From Solanum dulcamara (Eukaryota; Streptophyta; Magnoliopsida; Solanales; Solanaceae), in contig NC_077242.1 of the NCBI RefSeq assembly GCF_947179165.1, positions 36,205,097 through 36,269,096 on the forward strand: 64,000 nt of DNA, in the 5' to 3' direction. The notes below the pieces were generated by a model. That model was given only the letters and a program-made list of their open reading frames with translations. It had not been told where the DNA came from and searched no databases. Position 1 is the stretch's first letter. Each line of letters begins with the position of its first letter. Made by a program: the position numbers and the translations under genes. Shown in pieces: positions 23,972-36,451 of this stretch.

Positions 23972-24574
23972 TCAATGGAAAATGTTCATCCCAAATCCCT
24001 TAAAATCAATAACATATGCCCTCAACATATCTTCTAAAGTTTGCATCATTCTTTTGGGTTGACCGTCGATTTGAGGATGGAAAGCAGTACTTAACTTAAC
24101 CTTTGTACCAAGACCCCTTTGAAAGGACTTCCACAAGTGTGAAGTGAATTGAGTACCTCGATACAATATAATGGACAATAAAACTCCATCAAGTCTTACC
24201 AACTCAAGAACATAAAACTTAGCATAATCTTCAGCACTATAAGAAGTCTAAAATGGAAGAAAATGAGCTGACTTAGTCATTCAATATACAACAACCCAAA
24301 TCGAATCATATTACTTCTTAGTACGAGGCAAACCTGTTACAAAGTCCATATTCACATCTTCCCACTTCCAAGTAGGAATTTTAATGTCTTGAACTAAACC
24401 TCCCGATTTCTTATGCTCAACTTTAACTTGTTGACAAGTAGGACACTTAGCCACAAATTCTACTATGTCTTTCTTCATACCATTCCACCAATACACTTCA
24501 CTAAAATCACAATACATCTTGGTGGAACCCAGATGAATCAAATATTGAGACCTATGGGCCTCATTCAATATCAA
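23972..24574 (-). pseudogene. E3 integrase zinc-binding and catalytic core, inactivated
   Basis: The zinc-binding domain (24311-24574) keeps the His pair (AHRSQYLIH) and the Cys pair (CPTCQQ). The first catalytic Asp is kept in VNMDFVTGLP. In the 23972-24202 segment the motif that should hold the second Asp reads LYRGTQFTS, Asp to Tyr. The third position reads GQPKRMMQTLEDM where the family has Glu before Arg, Glu to Lys. Two of three D-D-E residues are therefore lost. Stops lie between the two segments. Confidence 0.85.
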
Positions 24575-25340
24575 CTATCTTAAACTATCTACATTAGGCA
24601 CACACAACCGACCTTGATAATGGAGTATACCATCTCCCCCTTGGGAGAAAGCCTCAATGGATTTTTCAGCAACCAACACTGTAGCATGGTCGTTTTTGGC
24701 CTTAACATTCGCTACAAGAGATGATTCCAAACCATTATACACAAGGGAACCTTCATTACTGGAATCAACCAAACGTATACCTAAACATTCCAATGTATAA
24801 ACATCTTTGATCAACTTTTTCTTACCTTTTTCAACATGTCCAACACTACTCATGGACAATCTACTTAGTGCATTGGCGACCACATTAGCCTTACCCGGAT
24901 GGTACAAACTCTTATGTCATAATCCTTCAACAATTAGAGCCATCTCCTTTGCCAAAGGTTCAAGTCCTTTTGCTTAAACACATATTGTAGGCTCTTATGG
25001 TCCGTGAACACATCCATATAGATACCATAAAGATAGTGTCTCGAAATCTTCAAAGCAAAAACAACCACCTCTAATTCCAAATCATAAGTCGGATAATTCT
25101 TTTCATGCACCTTAAGTTGCCTAGAAGAATAGGCTATCACCTTACCATGTTTCATCAAAATACAACCAAGTCCTACCCTTAAAGCATCACAATATACAAC
25201 AAAACCATCGGACCATTCCGGCAAGTTCAAAATAAGGGTTGTAGTAAGACGATATTTCAACTCTTGGAAACTCTTATCACAAGCTTCCAACCACTAAAAC
25301 TTCACTTTCTTTTGGGTCAACTTAGTCAAAGGCATCGAGA
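24575..25340 (-). pseudogene. E3 RNase H domain and linker
   Basis: The 24934-25290 segment has the RNase H order: [14 protein letters not shown] (first Asp), [20 protein letters not shown] (Glu), then [11 protein letters not shown] (second Asp). The distal motif HPGKANVVANALSR at 24880-24907 has Asn where the family has Asp. The domain degrades the RNA strand of the RNA/DNA hybrid. The segment 24575-24870 is the linker to integrase, ending in an LCVPNVDSLR-like stretch. Stops separate the parts. Confidence 0.83.
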
Positions 25341-25344
25341 TCGA

Positions 25345-26110
25345 TTAAAACCCTTCCAAAAATATTCTATAATATCTGACTAGGCCCAAGAAACTTCTAA
25401 TATCCGAAGGGGACAATAGTTTAGGCCAATTCTTCACGGCCTCAGTTTTCTTAGGATCAACCATGATCTCTTCAATAGACACAATTTGACAAAGAAAAGC
25501 CACCTCCCTTAGCCAAATATTGAACTTGGAAAATAATTTTTTGTCCCGTAGAGATTGCAGCACAATCCTCAAGTGATTAGCATGCTCTTTCTCATTTCGT
25601 GAGTAAACCAAAATAATATCAATAAACATTATTAAAAATATATCCAAATATTGCTTGAACACCCTATTCATCTAGTCCATGAATGTCATGGTGGCATTGG
25701 CCAAACCAAATGACATAACTAAGAACTCATAATGACTGTACCTTGTTTGAAATTTCATCTTAGGAATATCACACTCCCTCACCCTTAATTAGTGATAGTC
25801 GGAATAGAGATCAATTTTAGAGAAGTATGTTGCCCCTTGCAATTGGTTGAACAAATCATCTATCCTTAGAATTGGGTATTTATTCTTAATGATTACCTTG
25901 TTCAATTGCCGATAGTCAATGCACATACTTAGTGTACAATCCTTCTTTCTAACATACAACATGGGAGCACCCCATGGGGATATACTTGGTTTAATAAACC
26001 CTTTGTCTAAAAAGTCTTTCAATTGATCCTTTAACACCTTTAATTTAGCTGAAGCCATTCGGTAAGGAGGAATAAAAATGGGTTGAGTACCCGAAAGAAG
26101 GTCTATGCCA
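25345..26110 (-). pseudogene. E3 reverse transcriptase, broken
   Basis: The N-terminal half shows [38 protein letters not shown] and [11 protein letters not shown], then a stop. The C-terminal half (25345-25671) begins after a second stop at FMD*MNRVF. Its polymerase box reads FIDIILVYS where the family has FIDDILVYS, so one catalytic Asp is replaced by Ile. A thumb segment with FLGLVRYYRIF follows. Upstream it joins the protease tail at about 26304. Length and order are normal for gypsy RT. Confidence 0.88.
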
Positions 26111-26660
26111 AAGTCAATTACCTTTTCGAGAGGGACACCGAATAGATCATCGGGAAACACATATGGAAACTCATTAACAATGGGGACCAACTCTAGAGTA
26201 GGGGCTTCAGAATTGGTATCCCTAACCCTCACAAGATGGTAGATACAAACCTTGAAAATCATTTTTCGAGACTTAAGGCACAAAATGAATTGTCCCTTAT
26301 ACACAGAATTACTACCTTTCTATTCTATAACTAGCTCATTAGGAAATTGGAATTTAACCACTCGGGTTCTACAATCAATAGAAGTATAACATGCATATAG
26401 CCAATCCATTCCAAGGATAACATCAAAATTGTTCATCTCAAACTTAACTAGAACACACAGAGTAACTTTATGGAAAACCAAAATTGGAGAACTTCTATAG
26501 ATTATTTTAGCCATAACCGACTCTCCTACGGGAGTATAAGCGAAAAAAGGGTCTAACAATATTTTGGGGCTAATATCGAATCTCATGGACACATAAGCAG
26601 TAACAAAAGACAAGTTTGCACTCGGATCAAGTAATGAATAAAGATCATATTGAAAGACCT
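26111..26660 (-). pseudogene. E3 protease region and PR-RT linker
   Basis: The minus-strand segment 26320-26613 ends in DVILGMDWLYACYTSIDCRTRVVKFQFPNE, sampled here by its GMDWL core, which marks the retrotransposon aspartic protease C-terminal half. The active-site turn upstream (26600-26660) is obscured by a stop. The segment 26111-26304 carries the linker to RT with an [13 protein letters not shown] stretch typical of the group. Confidence 0.75.
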
Positions 26661-27690
26661 ATAACATGCCAGTCACAACATCAGGAGTCTCCTCTACCTC
26701 TTACCTACCATGAAGAGCATAAAACCGATTATTGCATTGACTACCCTTTGATTGAACTTGAGCAACTTGAAATTGAGGATGACTATATTTACCCTTAAAC
26801 TCTTTAGCATGATGACCAACTTACCACATTGATAATACACATTCAAACCCGCTAAACACTCACTTTTGTGGTTCTTTCCACACTTCTTGTACATAGGGGC
26901 CACTTGGCCAATTGGAGTGCCTTTTTGAGGCTTAGGGTTGGGCACCCTATCTTTGCCAAACCTTGGAGTAGTAGCATTTGAAGATCCTTTTTCGGAGTAA
27001 CTTTTGTGAACATAAGGATGTTCACCACTTCCAGACTTAGCATGAAAGGAATCACCACCATTGGTCCTTGCCCTCTTGGACTCCCTAGTTTTCTCCTTTA
27101 TCTTCTCACTCTCTATTTGCTCCACATAGGTCATAAGTCTAGAGATGTTCATTTCCTGAATCAACATAGTCATCTTACACTCCTTAGAAACCACCTCCAA
27201 TAGCTGACATAAACTTGCTCATATAAGCTCTTGGCCTTCCTTAACTCCAATGGGAAAAAGTAATCAAGAAAAACTCTTTTAAACTCCTCCCAAGTCCTGG
27301 GATTCGCCTCTCTAGGCCTCTCGCTTTTCCATTGATCAATCCAAATTTGAGCAACACCCTTTAATTTATACATCGCCAAATCCGTCCTCTCAACTAGGCT
27401 AACCCCCATAATATCCACAATCTTGAGAATGTTATCAATAAACTCTTATAGATATTCTTCCACCTTGGATCCCTAAAACTCTAAAGGATTCATCCTCATG
27501 AAATCATGAACTCTTATTTCTATTGTACCCATATTTGGGTTCACGGGAGCAACCACCTCACTATTAACTTCAGCCGTAACATCTTGAGCAAGTAGTTGGA
27601 AGACCCCTTAAAACTCGGCATTGGAGACTTAGTCATTCAAGGGATCATTCGGATCTTGTTGCTCCTCTTCAACCTATTTCTTCTAGCGGG
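26661..27690 (-). pseudogene. E3 gag with decayed double zinc knuckle
   Basis: Capsid text is clear: DLAMYKLKGVAQIWIDQW, then an RTWEEFKRVFLDYFFP stretch (27170-27418), then MTMLIQEMNISRLMTYVEQ. The nucleocapsid segment in 26694-27200 shows YKKCGKNHKSEC followed by YYQCGKLVIM. Both knuckles have lost their first Cys to Tyr, and the second has also lost its GHH. The N-terminal part (27420-27690) is readable with two stops, one right after NPLEF. Confidence 0.82.
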
Positions 27691-27910
27691 GTATATCATG
27701 GAGGTAATTTTTGAAAATAAAAAAGAACAAGCATTAGAGGGAAAATCTTTATGTACCACTCTACTGAACGACATAGATTATAAAAAAAAATAAGATTTTC
27801 CTAAGATATTTCATAGTCTCCTATTCATGGATGTGGCATGCTTCACACCAATGAATAAGACTCTACTTAACATGGCATGTTAGACTCCCTAGGACACTTC
27901 TAAACCTTGT

Positions 27911-27922
27911 GCTCTGATACCA
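27911..27922 (-). other. E3 primer binding site (tRNA-iMet type), exact
   Basis: The plus strand reads gctctgatacca, a perfect reverse complement of the plant initiator tRNA-Met primer site. It lies 4 bases from the 5' LTR edge. It is the only exact primer site among the elements here. Confidence 0.92.
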
Positions 27923-27926
27923 AGTT

Positions 27927-30152
27927 TTTCACGATCCGAGCCTAGGAACTAGACGTGACACAAAAATCAGGATTATGAGGGTTTCTAACCAAGCCATATT
28001 AGCATACATCATATACGTATGGTAAAGAAACATAATGAGGTAAGAGGAAGTAACAAATCAAAAGTGAATTCTAAGAGTTACAAATACTCAATAAGCATCC
28101 AAATAGACTAAATCAAAATACGTCTAACATGCCTCTAATCTATACTTTGATGGAGGGTTAGGACAAGCTCCTAGATCACCCAAAACATAAGGAAAAGTCA
28201 AAGTAGCAATGTGAAAAGAAATCCATGTCCTCGATGGAATAAGGACTCACCAACTCTTTGATACTAAAGCAACTCTAGCTATAAATAGGATAGTTATCAT
28301 CCGCTCCTACTTTATGAGACAATGTAGGTAAAATATGTGTTAGTACATAGAAGGTATTAAGTATGTGAGATATGTATGAACAAATAAAGAAATGTGAGCA
28401 ATATGACATAGATGCATGACCATCATAATGAACATGAATAAGGCTTAAAAGCATGTCAAAATGCATTAAAACTTATAGTCAATGCATTATAAAATCTTCA
28501 CAGTAAATCTCATAGCTTAACATTCAATTTGTGTAGGATAAGTCCTTTAACCGATATCTTAAGACCATGCGAGCTATAACATTGAAAAAGAGAAGGCTAC
28601 CTTGCTAGGTTATATTCCTTCATGGTACTCAATGCAACTCAACTGTGCTATATGTGGATCCACTAGCTAGGCCATGAAGGCAAAGTACGTGGACAACATA
28701 ATTTGGGATTTTACATTGCTACTAGGATACTCTTGGGTAACTAAATGTGTTACCGAACTAAACCCACCTATAAATCCTCTCAGTGCTTAGTCAATATCCC
28801 AACAGAATTCATTCAAACATGATCATATATATTATAGGTAAATATAGTAACTACCTATCAATTTATCTTTATAAAATAAAATAAAAGTAGCTCATTAACT
28901 TTTGTGATTCATACGAATCCATAACTTCATTGAGAATTGTCCTTATCACCATCTTTAAATATGATTGTGTGACAAAATGTACTGATCACACCATAATAAC
29001 TTTCTTAGATCATAATTGATCATCATCATAACTTCATCATTAAATCATAATCTCAACTTCATTCATGAAAACTTTCTTCAAATATTATTGAACTCATAAT
29101 AAACTCATTAAAATCATCTTTAACTTCTTAATCAAAATTGGAAGTAACCTTATATATGTGCATCATAATTCAACTTAAAATCATTCAATTCAAGTAGAAA
29201 AATGCTTAGAATAATCATTGATAACAATTTAAAATGAAATTGAAATAGACCAATGTAATTCATCAAAACTAGGGTTCATAAACAATTGAAAACTGACGGA
29301 TACTATAATAAACCTTGGGACTCCTTGGTTTAAAGGAACCAATGGATCAATTCCCACATACCTTGATTGAATTTACTTAGAATTGGAGAAGAAACTTGAT
29401 GAAAATCTAAAACCCTAGATTAGAGTTTGGAGGAGAGCTTGAGAGAATTTGAGTTCTTACCTTAGGAGAATTTAGATGAATGATATAGAATGAGGGGAAT
29501 TTTAAAGGCTTGGATAGATATAGGCTTGAACTCATCCATAATCGTATTTGGGTTCATTGAATCGAACTTAGAAAATGATATAATTACCCTTCACTAAATC
29601 TAAAATTTGACCCTACAAATTGGTTCTTACGAATCATAGTAGAAATGACGAGTCACCAAGAAGACTCATCCTACAGGTGTAAGAAAAGAAATGGTCCTGA
29701 ATTCAAGTCTTTAAAGTTTTTGTGCGAGTAGTGTCTATGACTCATTTTCCTAACTACGAGCTATCGTTTGGACTTGTCCTGTAGGTTTTGAAACCAGAAA
29801 ACTTAGAGCCCTTGACTTTCACCTATGAGTTGTGATTATAACTCATCATGTTGACCATAAATTGTCATCTTGACTTATCTTATAGGCCTGAAAACCTGTA
29901 AGTTTAAGGTTCTCTGATGTTTGATTATGAGTCCATCTTCTAACCCGTCGAATGGGCTACGAGTTGTAATATTAAGTTGTAGGACCTCTGTTTGAGTTTG
30001 GTCATAATCAACCACTAGGGTGCACTCTATGACTCATCCCTACGAGTTGTAGGAATAGCTAAGAGTCGTAGAGTGACTCATAAAATTGAAGTCAGTCGAA
30101 ACGTTTGAATATTTCCTTTGGGTTCCAAATTTATGACTTTTGGGGCCTTACA
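27927..30152 (-). repeat. E3 5' LTR
   Basis: It runs from ttcacgatccgagcc beside the primer site to ggggccttaca at the outer end. It is 2226 bp against 2174 bp for its partner. Its U3 (29640-30080) carries the same gactcat/atgagtc cassette family as the 3' LTR, but more decayed. A TATATC element near 29517 (minus strand) is the likely TATA region. Confidence 0.92.
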
Positions 30153-30157
30153 TATCA

Positions 30158-31096
30158 CTAGTATAATCTTTTTTATTTGGTTCCATCATTTTTATGGGGG
30201 TCAGGGGTTATGTTTGTGTTTTTGTACCTTTCAAGGGATATGGGCATTCGATTGGTTATTGTCTGATTATAACTGTGTTTACCTTGTGTTGCTTGGTAGT
30301 TGATTAGTCGTGTGGCTTATTATTGACTTGTTGTTGGTACTCCCTGGTAGGTTGAGTTCGATTAGTTTCTAGGCTTTTATATTGCTTAGTCGTGTTCATC
30401 GATGATATGTCCTTGTTTAGTTAATACTTATAGTACCTCTCTATTGTGAGTAGGTTGTTGGACTTGCGCTTCTAGGTACGCTCCTTGACTTAATTACTTT
30501 ACTCTATGTACTCTGTTAGTTCACTTTTATTTCTTGTCTATCATGTTTATCTCTGATGTGGTTACTTGTGATGTACTTACTTAATGTATATGTTATTTAT
30601 ACTTCCTTTATCTCTGGAGCTTAGTCAGCCTATGCCTATTGAGTACCATTCATTTGGTACTCATAGTACACTTCTATACCTTATAGATCATAGTATGGGT
30701 TATCACTGTTGATTTTGAGTTCATGCAGAGCATCTTGGGTTCAAAGATTAGGTGAGCTCCTTGCATTCTGTGTTGCTGGTTTTCATTAAATTTAGACTAG
30801 GATTAGTCTTTACTTTATTTTTGAAGACAGACTATATTTGTAGTTGTATTTGTAAAAGCCTTGTACTCTTATTTTGATTAGATGCTCGATTATGACCAAT
30901 TTTAGGTCTTGGGAGGTTTCTTGTGTTGTATATAGATACTCTGTTGTCCCTTTTTTTCTCCTTAACATTGTCTTCTTCTTCATTTGGTTATCTTCCGCTT
31001 GATAGCCCATTCCTTCTGCGTCTGAGCTATGGATTAGGCCCAACTACTAGTGGGTTGAAGTAGGTGTCATCATGACCTGAGAAATCATCTCATGAA
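30158..31096 (+). repeat. P1 3' LTR, right fragment
   Basis: Sequence resumes with ctagtataatc, matching 14472 onward in the P1 5' LTR. It runs through the same gttggacttgcgcttctaggtacg and tgggttgaagtaggtgtcat landmarks to the terminus near 31096. The next five bases (atcaa) are the right P1 target duplication. Confidence 0.85.
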
Positions 31097-32040
31097 ATCA
31101 ACTCATGAAAATCATCAGAGTATATTTAAGTATATACAAGAACTTAATAGAATTTATATAGATAACTTAAGAATTCAATTTATCGGAAATGAAACTCAAA
31201 CTTAAAAATCAACTTCATTAAATGAAGATGTAGGGAAAAAGAACGAACTTAGTCCAATGTTATGATACCCTTTCAAACATAGAAGATCAACAATCTAGAC
31301 AAAACTCGAGGAAATTGGCAAGAACGCTTGAACCCTTCCTTTTCTCCTTCTCTCCAATTCTTTCTCTCAAAATATTCTAAGTGATAATCAAAGAAAAGGT
31401 ATGTTGGATACTGGTAAGGGACTAAATTTAGTCCCAAAAAGTCTTGGGTTAATTTTAGTAAAGGTGGAAAAATACATGAATTCCCCTACTTAGAAATTGT
31501 CTCAGGCCGCTATGGGAACTTCTGCGGACCGTAGGGCTTTCTACGGATCGTAGAAGGCCAGTTGTAAAACCTAGGTACCAATTTCAGAGCTCATTTGTTC
31601 AAGACCTGGTGGGTCTATGACTAAGCTTTATGGGTCATAGACTAGTTGACGGTTCGTAGGGACCAATCATAAAACTTGACTGGAATTTCGGCTTGGAGTC
31701 AATGAACCCTTTTCAATGGCATATAGGATCCTCGATAGGTTGTAGGCCTAAGTCGTAAGGCCTAAGTGCATATTCCAATAGCTATTCGAATGTGTCATAG
31801 GAGTTAAGAGTTGACCCTACATGTTGAAACTCCTTCTATAGGTCATAACCTTGGCTTAGGACTGATCCTCGGGATTCAGAATTTGGCTAAATGTTTGGGG
31901 TCTCTATGAGTCCCACCTATGACTCATATAATCTCCTATGGGTTATAGTTACCATGTATGGGCCACTGGGTAGTATACTCTTCTTAGCTTTTCTTGGGTT
32001 CTTGGAATTCATCTATGTCAAAATAGTACAAGGTGTTACA
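31097..32040 (-). repeat. M1 3' LTR, right fragment (family D)
   Basis: It aligns with 42598-43506 of the M1 5' LTR from the aactcatgaaaatcatcag start to the outer end aaggtgttaca. The U3 contains ctgcggaccgtag (31522) and ctacggatcgtag (31541), self-complementary cassettes also found in the 5' LTR. A reversed polypurine tract (atatctctccctta) follows at 32041, so this end is the genuine LTR-interior boundary. Confidence 0.87.
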
Positions 32041-34247
32041 ATATCTCTCCCTTAGGATCATTCGTCCTCGAATGATGACAAAGATAAGAATTTCTCAAGA
32101 AACGAATACACTACAAGAACTCAAAGACTCAAACTCAAGAATAACCCACTCAATTACTTAAACTCAAGAAGATACTAAACTCTAAGACATAAATAGGAAT
32201 AGCACCTTCAAACATCGACACTAGGAGGGACGGATATATATGGGTACTTGGCTTTCATATCCTCCTCGGCTTCCAGTTATTCTCCTCAACAAATCAATTT
32301 ATCCATAGGACTTTGACTGAAGCAACCATTTTGGTGCTCAATTTATGAACCTAACGATCAAGAATTTGGATAGGAATCTCTTCATTAAGACAACCTATCT
32401 TTCATTCCAATGTTTTTTGTAGAAAAAATAAGTGATGGATATCCCAATCACTTCTTAAGCATAGAAATATGGAACACTGGATGAACAACATCTTGCTTTG
32501 ATGATAGATCTAACTCATATGTGACATTGCTATCTCTTAATAATATGGTAAGGACCAATGTATCGGGGACTCAACTTTCCTTTTTTTCCAAATCTCATAA
32601 CAACCTTTATGGGAGAAACTTTAAAATACACCCAATCATTTACCTAAAACTCCAAGTCATTCCTCCTAATATCAGTGTAGTATTTGTGACAACTTTGAGC
32701 AATCTTCAAACTCTCTTGAATGATCTTCACTTTTTGCATAACTTGATTAACCAAGTCTGGCCCTATCAAATTAGCTTCACCAATTTTGAACCAATTGGCG
32801 ATCTATATCTCCTCCTATAGATATCCTCATAAGAATCTATTTAAATGCTCGAATGAAAGCTATTATTTTAAGAAAACTCAATAAGAGGCAATTGGTCATC
32901 CTACTTACCTTTGAAATAAATGACACAAGCTCTCAACATATCCTCAAGAGTATGGTCGTATGCGCTGCCTTACCATATATCTGGGGATGGAAAGCGATAC
33001 TAAGATTCACCTTTGAACCCAAACCTTTCTGAAATGACTTCCAATACTGTGCAGTGTATATCTGTCTAAGATGATAGAAAAAAGAATGCAATCTGGCTAT
33101 CTCTCGAATATACAATCTTGCATAAACCTCTGTTTAATCTGTAGTCTTAATAGGTAAGAAATGGCTTGATTTGGTCACTCTATCTATAATTACCCAAATA
33201 GAATCATGTTGTCTGCGAGACCGTATTTGGCCTATAATGAAGCCCATATTGATCATCTCCCACCTCCACTCTAGCAACTCTATATTTTGAGCTACACCAC
33301 AAGGCCTTTGATGCTCAACATTGACTTGTTGGAAATTTGGGAACTTAGAAACAAACTGTGCTTTATCTCTTTCCATACCATTCCACTGATAAACTTCTAT
33401 CAAGTCATGGTACTACTTTGTAGAGCCCGAATGAATTGAATATCTAGAGCTATGAACCTCTACCATTATTTTTTCTCGAAGACCATCAACACTCAAAACA
33501 CACAATCTATCTTGATATCTTAGTACACTACCTCCTCCTTTAGCAAAAGCCACCACTTTCTATTTTTGAACAATTTCTTTTAACTAAAGAAAAATAGGGT
33601 CTCGGTCTTACTTTTCCTTCACCTGAGTAACTAATGAAGAATCGGCCCCATTCTGAATTATGACACCCCTTTCATGAGAGTCCACAAGAAGAAATTCCAA
33701 ATTTTAAAGTCTATGTACTTATTTAGTATGAGTTGTACTTTCCTTGGACAACCTGCTAAGAGCATCAGCGACAATATTAGCTTTAGTTGGATGGTAGAGA
33801 ATACTCATGTCATTGTCCTTAAGAAACTCAAGTCATCTCCTCTACCTCAGGTTCTACTCTTTCTGACTAAATATATATAAAAGGCTTTTGTGATCAGTGA
33901 ATATGTCCACATTAATACCATAGAGATAATGATGCCATATCTTGAGAGCAAATACTATAACTGCCTACTCTAGATCATGAGTTGGATAATTTCTCTCATG
34001 GATATTAAGCTACCTAGAAGCATACACTACCACCATACCTCTCTACATTAAAAGACATCCCAATCCAACTTAGGACACATCACAATAAATGACAAAACCA
34101 TTTGTTCCCTCTAGCAAGGACAAAACTAGAGCAGTAGCTAATCTCATTTTCAATTCTTGAAAACTCTTCTCACTAGAATTGAACCATTGGAAATTAGTAT
34201 TATTTTAAGTCACTTAGTCTATGGAGTGATATGGATAAAAATCCCTC
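32041..34247 (-). pseudogene. M1b pol 3' part: RNase H, integrase and chromodomain-like tail
   Basis: Read right to left: RNase H remnants (33680-34160), linker, integrase zinc domain and core start (33134-33403), core end (32933-33115), then a C-terminal module and chromodomain-like tail (32230-32830). The zinc domain reads KFPNFQQ where two Cys are expected, both now Phe. The first catalytic Asp is Gly (INMGF). The second catalytic region reads YHLRQIYTAQ, with no Asp. RT continues on the far side of the family C solo LTR at 34248. Confidence 0.8.
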
Positions 34248-36451
34248 AAGTAAGACCCCTTAAGTTGAAGAGTCGAAACAAAGGAATAAATTCTAGAAAA
34301 AATAGACTAAATGAGCTCCTACGACTAAGTATAAGAGTCATAGGAGTGACTCTAGGAATGGGGTTGAGGCTTTCAATTTGTATAAGTAAATGAGTGGGTC
34401 TATGATTTCATGTTATGACTCATAGAAGTTTAGTCGACTCATCAAAATGACTCATCAAGAAACATCAAAGGCCTTGACTTGCAGGGTTCTCAGACCCTCT
34501 AGGAGGAATGGGTCCTATGACTCGTAGACCAAATGATGACTCGTATAAATGAGTCATAAAGGAAGTTAAGAGACTCATTCCTCATAGTATCTCAAACCCT
34601 ACAGGATGAGTCCCTTCTACAACTCATAGAGATGTGTCATAGGGGAAATCCTAGGGTCAATCTTCAGGGTCTTCTCAGACCTTGCAGGAGGAGTTATTCC
34701 TATGAGTCGTCGACCCTTCTATAGTTGTAGGGACCACTTGTAGGGTCAGTCTAGCTAGTTTTTAAGAGGGATATTTTGGTATTTCCCCATATTTTAATAT
34801 TTAAGTAAGGTTATTTTGGGGACTGAATCTAACCTATTGAAAGAACCTAAACCTTCCCAAGACCTCATTCCTCACATTAACTCCCCTATACAAATTTCCT
34901 TCCTCTCAAAGTTCTCCCAAGGGTTTAATCTTCCAAGCTAGGGTTTCATTCCCAAGATCTTCAAGTCTGTATTTTCAAAGTTGCATTAGGGATTTATTCT
35001 CCAAGGTATATGGGTCTCATTCATAAGTTCTTCCACATATGAAGCCCAAGTATTTTTCAAAACCCAATAGCTCAATTCAAATGGTGAATTTTATGAGTTT
35101 TTACATTATGATTTCAAATGTATCGATTCTTGAATATTTGAAGTTTATTTATCTATCTTAGTTTATATTGACTCTAAATTCATGAAGTGGTTGACGTATC
35201 AAAGGTTCATATATGAAGGTATGAAAAAGGATTTTAAAGTGTATTGGTGGATTGTTTTAAAGATATCTTAATTGATGCATTCCATTAATCTCATGAAAGT
35301 GGGTATTGATGTTAATGATTTGAAAGTTGAATTGAATAGAACCCACCTAGTTTTACTATGTGTCAATGAAGTTTGAATTGAAAGCTTTGACTCCAGAGTG
35401 AATGTTTTGAAAGAAAATGTCTATGATCGAAAGAAGTCTTATGAAATGAAAGAATGATAAAATGATGCATTATACTTGTGATAGGCCAATTCTCACTTAT
35501 GCGAATCAAAGAAGAGTTTTAATGAGCTATTCTATCAAATGATATGTAAATGATTATGCTCTTATGTTATATTAAACTATTCCATGGGATTGACTTACCA
35601 CCGAATGGGGCATTGAGGTGGGATTCGGTAAGGGAATCCTAGTAGCAACCCCTTGTCTCATTAACTATGTGCCAATATAGGAGCCCTTGTAGGATTAGGC
35701 TAGTATATCCACAAATAGCCCTAAATGTTAAAGAAATAAATGAAGTTGGACGGAGCTCTACCCGACAAGTAGTCTCCTCGTGCCAACGTAGAGGGTTATA
35801 TTGGATTCTATGTAATAGCTCGTATGGTCTTAAATGTTGGTTGTAGTAATTTTCCCACAAAATGGATGTTTTGAGTATTATTCATGTTGATTGCTCATGT
35901 ATGTATCTACTTATGTACTTTACCATATGATGTTTTAACATTTTCCTTGAATTGCATATCTACGTACTTAGTACATTCAAAGTACTATCACTTTCTCTTT
36001 TGTCTATATGATATCACCATATAGGGATCGGCGCTGCTTCACATTCACCTTCACATGGCTAGTTGATCTCGTTAAAGGCTACCTATTTGGTGTGTTCCAA
36101 TGTTTTGGGAACAATATTCCTTTCCTTTTTTAGCTTATAATATCTAAAGAATTTTGGATACATTTCATGGTACTCATTTTTATAATGTTGAGGGTGGGCT
36201 AGTGACTGTCTTAGCATCCTCAGAGTCTAAAGATATAAAGCTATTATTGGACAAATGGATGATGATTCAAGGTTGTTATTGACTCCTATTATTTGATGTT
36301 TCCCTTAGTCTCTCTACCCCTCTTTACTTCTACTTGTTGTTTAATGTCATTACCTATGAAAATCTAAATGAATGCTAAGAGGCTTGGGTGAGGTACCTTC
36401 AGGTGTCTCATTCATTGTGTTGTGTCTAGGCCCTATGCTTGGGTTGTGACA
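34248..36451 (+). repeat. Family C solo LTR inside M1b RT
   Basis: It starts agtaagacccctt, a match to TGTAAGGCCCC with the first base changed, and ends cttgggttgtgaca. Length (2.2 kb) and internal order match the E3 LTRs in opposite orientation. The repeat caagt occurs at 34246-34250 and 36450-36454 and may be the target duplication, although it overlaps the terminal bases. Removing the LTR restores a continuous RT reading across the site. No interior sequence is present, so it is a solo LTR from recombination. Confidence 0.83.

Larger units (their letters stand above)
20882..30152 (-). mobile_element. E3: complete-length family C gypsy element with TSD TATCA
   Basis: Target duplications tatca (20877-20881 and 30153-30157) are identical, and the P1 LTR is continuous across them. 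Total length is 9.27 kb. In its own direction the order is 5' LTR (27927-30152), primer site, gag, protease, RT, RNase H, integrase, chromodomain-like tail, polypurine tract and 3' LTR (20882-23055). Every structural part is present, which makes it the best-preserved element in the window. All reading frames are nevertheless broken. The integrase C-terminal and tail motifs suggest a Del/Tekay-like chromovirus; this lineage name is tentative. Confidence 0.93.
5916..31096 (+). mobile_element. P1: family A LTR retrotransposon inserted in the M1 3' LTR
   Basis: The outer boundaries are inferred because the family D LTR is continuous when this segment is removed. Flanking repeats are ctcaa (5911-5915) and atcaa (31097-31101), a 5-bp target duplication with one mismatch. 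The 5' LTR is 5916-6141 plus 13167-15405, and the 3' LTR is 18198-20881 plus 30158-31096. Each LTR is broken by a later insertion. The interior is only about 2.8 kb, with decayed gag and no recognisable RT or integrase, so P1 was probably non-autonomous or internally deleted. Confidence 0.82.
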
